Below are positions 27,070 through 35,611 of a stretch of 64,000 bases of DNA, in pieces. The DNA is taken from positions 1 through 64,000 of the forward strand of contig JAFVGB010000004.1 of assembly GCA_017475185.1 (NCBI GenBank), given 5' to 3'. Source of the stretch: Clostridia bacterium. Its GTDB lineage: Bacteria; Bacillota_A; Clostridia; TANB77; CAG-508. Made by a program: the position numbers and the translations under genes. Position 1 is the first letter of the stretch. The number at the start of each line of letters is the position of its first letter. Under the pieces are notes generated by a model. The model was given only the letters and a program-made list of their open reading frames with translations. It was not told the origin of the DNA and did no database searches.

Positions 27070-27501
27070 TTATATACCAAGCATAGTCATATTTTCTGCT
27101 AATTCATCTGCAGAAATATTATTACTATTGTTGTATTTATTCCAGTTTTCTTTGCTCCAGAATTCGATACGTGTTCCTACACCAATTATTACGACCTCTT
27201 TCTCCATTGATGCATATTCTCTTAGGTTACTTGCAACTAAAAATCTTCCTTGTTTATCTATCTCTACATTTACTGCTCCTGATAGGAAAAACCTTACGAA
27301 ATCTCTCGCGTTTTTGTTGGTTAGTGGTAGTGATTTTAACTTTTCTTCAAAGTTTGTCCATTCATTTAATGAAAACCCAAATAAGCAGCCGTCTAAGCCT
27401 TTAGTTATTATGAATTTATCGCCAATATCTTCTCTTAATTTTGCTGGCATTATTAATCTACCTTTAACATCCAGAGTATGTTCATATTCACCAATAAGCA
27501 T
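27070..27501 (-). CDS. mraZ: Transcriptional regulator MraZ
   Basis: Ring-forming AbrB-fold DNA-binding protein at the head of the dcw cluster; represses its own operon in studied bacteria. Two repeats: '[24 protein letters not shown]' and '[20 protein letters not shown]' with the DxxGR signature in each (DVKGR, DKQGR). 143 aa from ATG 27501, the usual size; the longer frame starts inside the ribosome site. Upstream are three 10-base-spaced GTGGA boxes. Confidence 0.95.
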   Translation of the reverse strand: MLIGEYEHTLDVKGRLIMPAKLREDIGDKFIITKGLDGCLFGFSLNEWTNFEEKLKSLPLTNKNARDFVRFFLSGAVNVEIDKQGRFLVASNLREYASMEKEVVIIGVGTRIEFWSKENWNKYNNSNNISADELAENMTMLGI

Positions 27502-27524
27502 TTTATGACACCTCACTTACTTTT

Positions 27525-27553
27525 TATTCCACTTTGTTCCACTTTCCTCCACT
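27525..27553 (-). promoter_or_regulatory. MraZ operator: three GTGGA boxes
   Basis: On the coding strand AAGTGGAGGA, AAGTGGAACA, AAGTGGAATA occur back to back with exact 10-base spacing, between the promoter and the mraZ start. Repeated GTGG[A/T] boxes at one helical turn are the known MraZ binding site, so this is a clear autoregulatory operator. Confidence 0.88.
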
Positions 27554-27562
27554 TGCAATTAA

Positions 27563-27591
27563 ATTGTAATATAACATTTTTTAAAATGCAA
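27563..27591 (-). promoter_or_regulatory. mraZ / dcw promoter
   Basis: -35 TTGCAT (27586-27591), 17-base spacer, -10 TACAAT (27563-27568), directly upstream of the MraZ boxes. Confidence 0.8.
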
Positions 27592-27611
27592 TAGTTTTTT
27601 TAATTTTTTTC

Positions 27612-27646
27612 AAAAAAAATTCGGATTTATTTGTATAAATCCGAAT
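27612..27646 (-). terminator. Terminator after the LRR surface-protein gene
   Basis: 12-bp stem ATTCGGATTTAT / ATAAATCCGAAT with loop ACAA and eight U on the minus strand. Confidence 0.92.
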
Positions 27647-27653
27647 TTTAATT

Positions 27654-30600
27654 TTAATATCTATATTTTTTCTTTTTATAGATTCTGAATGCAAATATGC
27701 TGAATACTATTATAACACATATAATAAATATACTTCTAAATCCTGCATTTGGAATAATTTTGTCATATACAGAATCATCTTTTTTACCATCTGATATATC
27801 ATTTTTTTCTTCATCTGTTTTGTTGTTTTCATCATCTGATATATTATTTCCATCTAATATTGATTGAATTGTTACTTTTTCTGCAATACCATCTTCTGTA
27901 TAGAATGTAATATTTAATATTTCATCTTTTCCAATAATTTTACCTAGCATTTTTTTGTCTTCAGATAATGTCCAACCTTCAAGTTCTTCCAATTCTCTGT
28001 CAGCAGAAATAACAACTAATATTTTGTCTGTATCTTCTATTTCTTCATAAATAACACTATAATTTATATTTCCAATACTATTTACAACAACATTAAATTT
28101 TGTTATATTATCTGCTAAATCTTTTACTTCCATAAACTCTGTACAATTTCTACTAAATGTTTTTGTCAAAACTGTTGAATCTTCATTAAGATCCCAATCT
28201 GATAAATTTTCTGTATTTTGTATTGGTTCCTCAAATGTAATTTTTACAGTAACTGTTCCATCATCATTAGTTATATTTTCCATTGTAAATGTACTTGAGT
28301 TTTTATCAATCATGTTTGTATTTATTAACATTAACTCTTTATTTGAAGCTAAATCGTTAACTTCTATAACATCCATTACTGGCTCGTCAATTTCTAATTC
28401 TGAATTATTTCTATTTAAATTAACATTTCCTACATTATCCGCAGCAACTTTAAATATTAATCCGTTAGTTTCGTTTAAATTTCCAAGTAATTCAGTTATA
28501 TTCTTTTGTATATTTATTTCTTCATTTGCTTCCAAATTTACTTTAACTGATTCAGAAACTGATGAGTTCGTATCGATAGACGAAGTTAATCCATCAATTC
28601 CTTTATCTATATTTGTAACTTCTATATTTACTGTTGATTCATTACCTGCTAAATCTTTAACTGTTAAAGTTTCAGTTTTATTATCTGTGTAGTTTAATTT
28701 TATTCCGTATAATGTATTACCAGAACTATCTGTTTTTGTAACTAATTTAGCTTTTCTTGCATCACTAAGTTCTATTGGTTCGTTTGCCCAAATTGTTGCA
28801 TTAACTGAACCTTTTGTTCTTCCTAGAACATTGTACTCAACATCACATTCTGGTGCCAATTTATCAATAGTATTTATAGATAATTCTAGACGGTATCCTT
28901 TTTCAGGAATCTTTGCATTTGTTTTTGTCCATACTTTTTCAAATATTAGCACATTATTTTCATTATATGTTTTTACTATTGTATTATGATTTTGACCATA
29001 TGACCAACCATCTTCTGTATTTTCATATAATTCTTCGCTTGACGTTACAGAAACTGTAACGCTGTTACTTGTAGGATTTAAATCACTATATGATACTGTT
29101 AAATCAGGAACATATTCACTTATAATTCCTTTATAGTTTAATACTGTTTCAGTTTTATTATTATATAAATCTTTTACTGTTATTTTTTGATTTGAAACAT
29201 TATACCAAAATACATTAGATACTTTATTAGTAATTTTCTTTCCGTCAGATGTTTCCTCATAATTCCATCCAGGAACAATTATGTCTCTATCTGCTGTAAT
29301 AATAGCTTTTACATAAGTTCCATCTTTTAGTGGAACATATTCGATATCTACTTTTGGTCCATCTATTGCTTGATTATTTTCTATGTTAATTATTGTATCT
29401 TTTGCAGCACCATCCTTAACAATTACACTTGATGTTTTTGCTCCTCCGTCAATAATTACTTTTTTATTATTTATTTGACAATTATTTAATTCTAATTTAT
29501 CACTGTCTAAATTTATAATATTTGGAATTTCAACATTATTTTCATTAGTTTCTAAATCGATTATATTGTTATTTAAGCTTAAATTTTGCATTTCACTTCT
29601 ATCAATAACTGATATATCACTTATCTTATTATAATTTGCATAAAGTGTTTCTAATTTTAATGAAGAAATTTGCTCTAAACTTGTTACATTATTATTAGAA
29701 ATATCTAAAACCCTTAAATTACTTAATCTATTTAATGCTCCTAGATTATTTTCAATTCTGTTATCATTTAATAGCAAATATTCTAAATTCTCAAGATTTG
29801 ACAAATATGTTATATCTTGTATTTCATTGTGTGATACATCTAATTGTTTTAATGTTTTAGCAGTTCTTAATTCTGATAATTCTTTTAATCCACATTCTCT
29901 TAGTTCTAATGTTTCAAGTGAATTCATTTTTCCTAATGTATCGCTCATCCATTTAACACTATTATTGCTTAAATTAACAGAATTCAAATTCTTAAATTGC
30001 TCTAAACCTGCGATATCTTCAATTTTCTCTGTTTCATCATTTGGTGTAGATAAATTTAAATACTTAGTTTTATCAACAACTGATTTAAAAGCGAAAATAT
30101 TATAAACACCATCTTTTTCTTCTAATCTAGAATTTGCTAATTGTCTGTTTACTCTTTGTGCTAAGACTTTATCTTTAAATGTTAATACTGCTGCATCATT
30201 TGTAATATTGACAACAGAACCATCTGCTTTGCCACCAACAATTTTAACTGATGCTTCTGTATTATCACCTGTAATTAATATTTTATCATCTTCAATTTTA
30301 CAATTTGTTAATACTAAATCTTTGTCTGTATATAAAACACTGTTTGCATCCTTTACACTTTTTATAAGTGTTGGCAAATTAATCTCGCCATTTTTTGTTG
30401 TAATTAAACTTATGTTATTTTTAGCACTTGTAATTTTTGTATTAGTTGTAGAACCAATGTTACTGATTTGATTATTATCAACATAGAATTCCTCAACCTT
30501 ATCTAAGTATTGAAGTGATGCAACTGTTGTAATTTGATTATTTTTAATATAGATTTTTTTCAAATTTTTACCTGTTGCCAAAGTCATTATTCCGTCGCCT

Positions 30601-32330
30601 ACAATTACGTTATCATCTAAGTAAATTTCTTCCAACTGAGTTAACCCTGATAAATTAGCTGTAAAGTAACGCAATCCACAGTCATTCATCCATAGCACTT
30701 TTAAGTTTGTTAATTTTTCTATTTGTTGATGTTTCGCAACATTTTTATTATGATTTAAATTTAAATGTTTTAACTTTGTTAATTTTTCAATTCCATTTAA
30801 ATCTGTAACTTGGTTATTTGTTAAATCTAATCGTTCAAGATTTGTTAAGCTAGATAACTTAGTTAAATCTGTTATTTTATTATGTGCTAAATTTAATATT
30901 TTTAAATTAGTGAAACTTGATAAACCTGTTAAATTTGTTATACCTTTTCCTTGTAAATCTATAGCTTCTAAACCTTCCACATCGCTTTTATACATTAATA
31001 GTGTTGTATCTGTTGGTTTCACTACTGTATATCCTCTACTTATTAAAACCTTATAAACTGAATCACATGTTGTTTTATCAAAAGTTAGTGTTGTTGTTTC
31101 TTTATTTGTTTTATTTAAAAATTCTTCCGATGTAACAAATCCTAAAATAAGATTGTTTCTTGTAGTTCCGTTTGATAAAGCTTTTACCCATGCATTTTTA
31201 CCGTCTTGTTCTGATGTTCTTCCTAATAAGTAATTGTAACATGCTTCAACAAATTGTTCATTTGTCATACTATTTATTTTATTCTTGTTATTAGATTCTT
31301 CAGATAATATTATATCAATTGCCTCTTTGTATGTTGTATTTTTGAAATGTCCATCAATTTCACTATTTTCTGGTTCTCTTTTTAGAGCTCTTTTATATAA
31401 ATTACTTATGTATAATCTTCTTGCATTGTCTGTTAAATCAGTTCTGTTTGTAACTGATTGTGGTATTTGGTATGCTGATGATGAACTTCCTGAGGCTGAA
31501 CCACCTGAGGCTGAACCACCTGATGAATAACTTCCTCCTGTTGAATTTCCACCTGCTGATGAATTACCACCTGTTGAACCTGAATTATAAGGTTTCGGAC
31601 TTCCTGATGATGAACCTCCTGTTGAACCAGATCCCAATCCAACAGATGCTGAGTATGAATGATATGTGTCCGTATCCTTTAAAGTATCCTTCAATCCATT
31701 TATTGCTTGAGAATTAAAAAGTGAAGTGCCACCAGGAATCGTATATGGTTTCGTTGTTTTTACTTCAAATACGTATCTTGTGTCTGCTATTTTATAACTA
31801 TTGAGATACATAGTCAACACTGGGGCTTCTCCAGAATAGCCTGTATATATATTAGCTGTTATATAATCTGATGTACTTGGTGCATTGCTTAACCAACCAG
31901 TAGTCTCAGTTACTAACGCACGCACTTCATACCAATATGTCATTTTTTTTGCAGTATATATTTTTTCTTTTCCTCTATTTCTCTTATTTGACTTGCTGTA
32001 GGTATCCGCAACTTTTGTTCCATTATACTTGGTATTACATAAAATCCTCGCGCTATTATTGCCATCAACAAATATTACGTTAGGATGTGATCCAATATAT
32101 GTAACATTGTATTTGTGTTCAATTCTTTTAAGTTTAGCTGTTTGATTTCCTTTCAATTTTAGATTTGGTTCAGTAGAATATTCTATAGATGTTTCTGTTA
32201 TGGTAGCCCCTGCTGCAAATACTTCTCCAACATTCATATATATTTGTAATATAGGGTACATTACAAATAATATTATTAATACACTTGATATTATTTTTTT
32301 ACTTAATCTTTTGTCCTTCAAACTCATCAT
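27654..32330 (-). CDS. Giant leucine-rich-repeat cell-surface protein with sortase-like C-terminal signal
   Basis: 1558 aa exported protein. Signal peptide (residues ~1-40, ending 'VFAAG'); a beta-rich N-terminal region; a Gly/Ser-rich linker (~235-285); a DUF4214-type segment ('ARRLYISNLYKRALKREPENSEIDG'); two blocks of leucine-rich repeats ('LTNLERLDLTNNQVTDLNG', 'LENLEYLLLNDNRIENNLG') with a beta interlude; several Ig/cadherin-like repeats; a Asp/Lys-rich stalk; and a C-terminus 'IPNAGFRS', membrane helix, KKKKYRY. The end looks like a variant LPxTG signal and a sortase gene is in the same window. Probably an adhesin or wall protein; ligand unknown. No in-frame CGG in 1558 codons. Confidence 0.85.
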   Translation of the reverse strand: MMSLKDKRLSKKIISSVLIILFVMYPILQIYMNVGEVFAAGATITETSIEYSTEPNLKLKGNQTAKLKRIEHKYNVTYIGSHPNVIFVDGNNSARILCNTKYNGTKVADTYSKSNKRNRGKEKIYTAKKMTYWYEVRALVTETTGWLSNAPSTSDYITANIYTGYSGEAPVLTMYLNSYKIADTRYVFEVKTTKPYTIPGGTSLFNSQAINGLKDTLKDTDTYHSYSASVGLGSGSTGGSSSGSPKPYNSGSTGGNSSAGGNSTGGSYSSGGSASGGSASGSSSSAYQIPQSVTNRTDLTDNARRLYISNLYKRALKREPENSEIDGHFKNTTYKEAIDIILSEESNNKNKINSMTNEQFVEACYNYLLGRTSEQDGKNAWVKALSNGTTRNNLILGFVTSEEFLNKTNKETTTLTFDKTTCDSVYKVLISRGYTVVKPTDTTLLMYKSDVEGLEAIDLQGKGITNLTGLSSFTNLKILNLAHNKITDLTKLSSLTNLERLDLTNNQVTDLNGIEKLTKLKHLNLNHNKNVAKHQQIEKLTNLKVLWMNDCGLRYFTANLSGLTQLEEIYLDDNVIVGDGIMTLATGKNLKKIYIKNNQITTVASLQYLDKVEEFYVDNNQISNIGSTTNTKITSAKNNISLITTKNGEINLPTLIKSVKDANSVLYTDKDLVLTNCKIEDDKILITGDNTEASVKIVGGKADGSVVNITNDAAVLTFKDKVLAQRVNRQLANSRLEEKDGVYNIFAFKSVVDKTKYLNLSTPNDETEKIEDIAGLEQFKNLNSVNLSNNSVKWMSDTLGKMNSLETLELRECGLKELSELRTAKTLKQLDVSHNEIQDITYLSNLENLEYLLLNDNRIENNLGALNRLSNLRVLDISNNNVTSLEQISSLKLETLYANYNKISDISVIDRSEMQNLSLNNNIIDLETNENNVEIPNIINLDSDKLELNNCQINNKKVIIDGGAKTSSVIVKDGAAKDTIINIENNQAIDGPKVDIEYVPLKDGTYVKAIITADRDIIVPGWNYEETSDGKKITNKVSNVFWYNVSNQKITVKDLYNNKTETVLNYKGIISEYVPDLTVSYSDLNPTSNSVTVSVTSSEELYENTEDGWSYGQNHNTIVKTYNENNVLIFEKVWTKTNAKIPEKGYRLELSINTIDKLAPECDVEYNVLGRTKGSVNATIWANEPIELSDARKAKLVTKTDSSGNTLYGIKLNYTDNKTETLTVKDLAGNESTVNIEVTNIDKGIDGLTSSIDTNSSVSESVKVNLEANEEINIQKNITELLGNLNETNGLIFKVAADNVGNVNLNRNNSELEIDEPVMDVIEVNDLASNKELMLINTNMIDKNSSTFTMENITNDDGTVTVKITFEEPIQNTENLSDWDLNEDSTVLTKTFSRNCTEFMEVKDLADNITKFNVVVNSIGNINYSVIYEEIEDTDKILVVISADRELEELEGWTLSEDKKMLGKIIGKDEILNITFYTEDGIAEKVTIQSILDGNNISDDENNKTDEEKNDISDGKKDDSVYDKIIPNAGFRSIFIICVIIVFSIFAFRIYKKKKYRY

Positions 32331-32496
32331 TTCCTTTCCGATTACATCTATTTTACCTATTATATTTTACCATAATAATTTTTTTTAAAAAACAACTAAA
32401 TTATTATTCTTCGTTTAAATCCTTTCTAGTATAAGTATTTTCAGTTTTATTACATTTTGATTACATTTAAATTACATTTTCATTACCTTCTTGCAC

Positions 32497-32525
32497 AAAA
32501 AAGAAGATGTTTAAAAAACATCTTC
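32497..32525 (-). terminator. Terminator overlapping the end of the ALDH-like gene
   Basis: 10-bp stem GAAGATGTTT / AAACATCTTC with a 3-base loop and six U. The 5' arm encodes the last codons of the gene. Confidence 0.88.
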
Positions 32526-33542
32526 ATGTAAAACATATTTTGAATTATAAAAATCGCTTGAAATTATTGAAGTCTCAATATTTTTTTGTATTCCTGTATT
32601 AACAAAAACATTTGGTGAATTAATCCAATTGATAAACTTATAAGCTCTTTGTGTATTATTAGTATACATACACACAGCCGGAGCTTCTTTTTGGCTGTTA
32701 AGATAATTTATTACATTACCAAACTCTCCTTTAATTGGCTTTATGTCATATGATTTATATCTATCGTTATTTTGTAATCTTTCTACTTCATTTCGTACAT
32801 CATTTTCAAATGCGTCATTTTCTTGATAAATGTATATTGTATTTGATTTGTGTGTTTTAACATCATTATTTTTATTATTTAAAATAACTCTATCTAAGCT
32901 ATTTAAATCAATTTCTTCTTTTTCGAACATTTGAATAAGATTTTCATCAACATAAAAGTTTTTCAAACATTCTTTTATAATTAAAAGAATTAAAGATTCT
33001 GTACTATATTTACTAAAATTATCATGCAATACCATTATAGAATTTCTTGTTGATATAGCTTTAAACATACTTTGAATTGCATCTTTTGCATTTTCACATT
33101 CAATTCCTATTACACCAACTGGAACATTATAGCTCCCTGTTTTTTCATTTTTAAGTTTAAATTTGCCATTATTTTTCTTTTCTTTTTCAAGATATTCTAA
33201 TATATTTTCAAATGAAATTTCATCTTTGTTTATTTCTATTAATTTGTTGATTTCTGTTTCATTTTCTTGTAATTTATTTTGTATATAATCAAAAATTTCA
33301 TTTGAAATATTTTTATTATTATTTATTACATATTTTCTATATGCTCTTCTTGCATCTAATATTTCTAATTGAACATATTTTGTACCTTGAATTAGCTCTA
33401 CTTCTGTACCAATGGTGTTATTTTCATTTCCTTCATTTAATAGCAATTCCACGTCTTTGTCTCTAGAGAAAATCTTTTTAAAAGCTTTTGCAATTTTGCT
33501 TAAGAAACTGTCTTTAACTATTACTAATTCCTGGTTTTCCAT
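32511..33542 (-). CDS. Degenerate aldehyde-dehydrogenase (ProA)-like protein
   Basis: 343 aa, no signal peptide. 'GSYNVPVGVIGIECENAKDAIQSMFKAISTRNSIMVLHD' resembles the NAD-binding part of gamma-glutamyl phosphate reductase (ProA: PLGVIG...A..A...GN.V.LR), and 'INWINSPNVFVNTGIQ' resembles the ProA segment after the active site. I cannot find the catalytic Cys region, so it is probably not a working dehydrogenase; homology itself is a judgement from pattern. Start set at ATG 33542 after AAAGGAGG; the longer frame would place this site inside the gene. It follows the REC-GGDEF gene by 63 bases and is the last gene before a terminator. Confidence 0.6.
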   Translation of the reverse strand: MENQELVIVKDSFLSKIAKAFKKIFSRDKDVELLLNEGNENNTIGTEVELIQGTKYVQLEILDARRAYRKYVINNNKNISNEIFDYIQNKLQENETEINKLIEINKDEISFENILEYLEKEKKNNGKFKLKNEKTGSYNVPVGVIGIECENAKDAIQSMFKAISTRNSIMVLHDNFSKYSTESLILLIIKECLKNFYVDENLIQMFEKEEIDLNSLDRVILNNKNNDVKTHKSNTIYIYQENDAFENDVRNEVERLQNNDRYKSYDIKPIKGEFGNVINYLNSQKEAPAVCMYTNNTQRAYKFINWINSPNVFVNTGIQKNIETSIISSDFYNSKYVLHEDVF

Positions 33543-33605
33543 TTTTTCCTCCTTTGTTTTCCACATTTTATTCGCATTTGTTGCTACCATTTATGGGTAA
33601 TTTCA

Positions 33606-34532
33606 TTATACATATTTTCTTTTATTTACAACATAGGTGCTTCCTGGTATACTTTTTGAAAGACGTTTTACTTGTGCTCCAACTTCACCAATTTCTAAGA
33701 TATTGTGAAAATCATCATTGACTTTTACAACACCAATTGAGATAGATGTCAAAGGAAATTGTTCCATTACGCCTTTTCTATTTTCTATTTCAATATATCC
33801 TTTTTCAATATGCTCTTGAGTATAAAAATCTAACACATTGTAATCAAAATCCAAAATAATATTTTGGCATAATTCTTCATATCTATCATTAGATATTATT
33901 GCAATGAAATCATCCCCTCCAATATGTCCTATAAATCCCCTTTCAGGATCAATATCATGAACATTTTTTACGATTGTTCTTGCTGTAAATTTAATAATTT
34001 CATCACCTTTTATAAAACCATATGTATCATTATATGCTTTAAAATTATCTAAATCTAAATACAACATTACAAATGTTTCTTTATTCATTAATCTTTTCTT
34101 CATTTCAGCTTGAATTTGAACATTTCCTGGAAGACCTGTTAATGGACTAACAGTTCTATTAATATCCAACAAACGAATTATATTTACAATAGTATAATAT
34201 AGATATTCTTCATCTATTGGTTTTTTTATAAAATGTTCTACTGATGACTGTAAAATTTCAACTCTATGATTATGTTCTATATTTGAAGAAACCACAATTA
34301 CAGGAGTAATGCGGTTATCATCATTTTCACGAATTTTATTACAGATATCAGTTGTTTTGCCTTGCAAAGTATCCTCATCTATAATTATTAATGAAGGAAT
34401 ATTTTTTAAAACTATATCTAATTCATTTTCTTTAACATGCTTGAATATAAAATTATCTTGTTCTTTAAATAATTCATTTAATTTGTCATATAAATCTATT
34501 TCATTGTCAACTATATAAATATATTGAATCAT
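33606..34532 (-). CDS. Response regulator with GGDEF domain
   Basis: 308 aa. Residues 1-120 form a receiver domain ('YIVDNE', 'LIIIDED' with the likely phospho-Asp, 'VIVVSS', 'IKKPID' with the conserved Lys). Residues ~135-300 are a GGDEF domain: 'SPLTGLPGNVQIQ', 'YLDLDNFKAYNDTYGFIKGD', 'GHIGGDDFIAI'. The GGDDF version keeps the acidic metal ligands, so diguanylate cyclase activity is plausible. No kinase gene nearby. Between an Ig-like membrane protein gene (17 bases upstream) and the ALDH-like gene. Confidence 0.88.
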   Translation of the reverse strand: MIQYIYIVDNEIDLYDKLNELFKEQDNFIFKHVKENELDIVLKNIPSLIIIDEDTLQGKTTDICNKIRENDDNRITPVIVVSSNIEHNHRVEILQSSVEHFIKKPIDEEYLYYTIVNIIRLLDINRTVSPLTGLPGNVQIQAEMKKRLMNKETFVMLYLDLDNFKAYNDTYGFIKGDEIIKFTARTIVKNVHDIDPERGFIGHIGGDDFIAIISNDRYEELCQNIILDFDYNVLDFYTQEHIEKGYIEIENRKGVMEQFPLTSISIGVVKVNDDFHNILEIGEVGAQVKRLSKSIPGSTYVVNKRKYV

Positions 34533-34549
34533 TTATACTCACCTTACTT

Positions 34550-35461
34550 TTATTTTGTCTTTTTACATTTGTATTCTGTCATTATACCATTTTCATAGGC
34601 ATTTACTTTTAAGTAATTTGCACCTTCTTTTAATGGTACTTTAAATTCAAATTCTTTAGCACCTTCTGGAAGATTATTTACTGTTGATACTTCTTCATTA
34701 TGTGTATATTCAATTTTTGTAATTCCAAGTTCATCTTTAACTTTAACAACAAAATTTCCGTCTGCAAGTGATGCACTTATTTCAGGTCCATTTGAACCAA
34801 TAATTTTTTTGCTTAATTTTGCTTGATTTCCAGATTTGTCTGTTGCAACAAGAGAAATTCTTTTTGTTCCTTGTTCTACATTTATTTCTTGTTTTATTAA
34901 TTTTTTATCTTCTTCCGGATTAACTTTAACTACATCTGAACCTTCCCATTGATAAGAGAAATAATCTAATTCTGTTTCATCCATGGCTGTAACAACTAAT
35001 TTTCCATTTGCATTTTCAATAGTAATAACTGGTTTAGTTGTATCTTCAGTCGCAGTAAATGACACTGAAACATTATCATATTTTGTTTCATTTCCTTCAA
35101 CATCAGTTACTTTTACAGCTAATTTATTTTCTCCTTGTGGCATTTCTATATCAAAGTCAACATTTCTTTTTCCATTAGCTTCATATACATTTTCACTTCC
35201 ACCATTCCAAGAATATGTTACTTTATTTATTCCTTTTTCTCCATTTATTCTTAAGTTTAGTGAACTACCATTTTCTTCATAGCTCATTTCTGGTTTTGGA
35301 TAATTTTGATTTTTTCCTTTATTTTTATATAAATAATAAGCTCCTTCGCCAATTAAAATTAGTGCAAAAATAATACAAACTACACAAAAGAAAATAATAA
35401 TAGGTCTTATTTCTCTTGATTTAGCACCATTTTCTTCATTTGTTACTAATATTTGATTCAT
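34550..35461 (-). CDS. Membrane-anchored protein with Ig-like domains
   Basis: 303 aa. Short cytoplasmic N-terminus (MNQILVTNEENG), one helix ('IIIFFCVVCIIFALILIGEG'), then three beta-sandwich repeats of about 80 residues with phrases like 'INKVTYSWNGGSENVYEANG', 'TVAMDETELDYFSYQWEGSD' style and 'LGITKIEYTHNEEV'. Repeats resemble Big/cadherin-like domains of surface proteins, including those in the neighbouring LRR protein. Heads a unit with the GGDEF and ALDH-like genes. Function unknown. Confidence 0.7.
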   Translation of the reverse strand: MNQILVTNEENGAKSREIRPIIIFFCVVCIIFALILIGEGAYYLYKNKGKNQNYPKPEMSYEENGSSLNLRINGEKGINKVTYSWNGGSENVYEANGKRNVDFDIEMPQGENKLAVKVTDVEGNETKYDNVSVSFTATEDTTKPVITIENANGKLVVTAMDETELDYFSYQWEGSDVVKVNPEEDKKLIKQEINVEQGTKRISLVATDKSGNQAKLSKKIIGSNGPEISASLADGNFVVKVKDELGITKIEYTHNEEVSTVNNLPEGAKEFEFKVPLKEGANYLKVNAYENGIMTEYKCKKTK

Positions 35462-35558
35462 TATAAAATCACCTCATTTTATTCTTCTAAAATTATAACA
35501 TAACTAGTTTTTTGTTGTAAACTATTTTTTCATTTTTTTATGGAAATGATTGGAAATA

Positions 35559-35590
35559 GGGATAGTTTTATTTTCTAGCAAAACCATCCC
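35559..35590 (-). terminator. Probable terminator after spoIIE
   Basis: 11-bp stem GGGATGGTTTT / AAAACTATCCC (one G-U) with a 10-base loop; the following U-run is weak (TATTTCC). Confidence 0.5.
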
Positions 35591-35611
35591 CATTTTTTAT
35601 TCAAATCTTTC

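Noticed and set aside
27171..27404. Plus-strand open frames opposite mraZ
   Set aside because: Shadows of the coding strand; the minus-strand frame is clearly MraZ.
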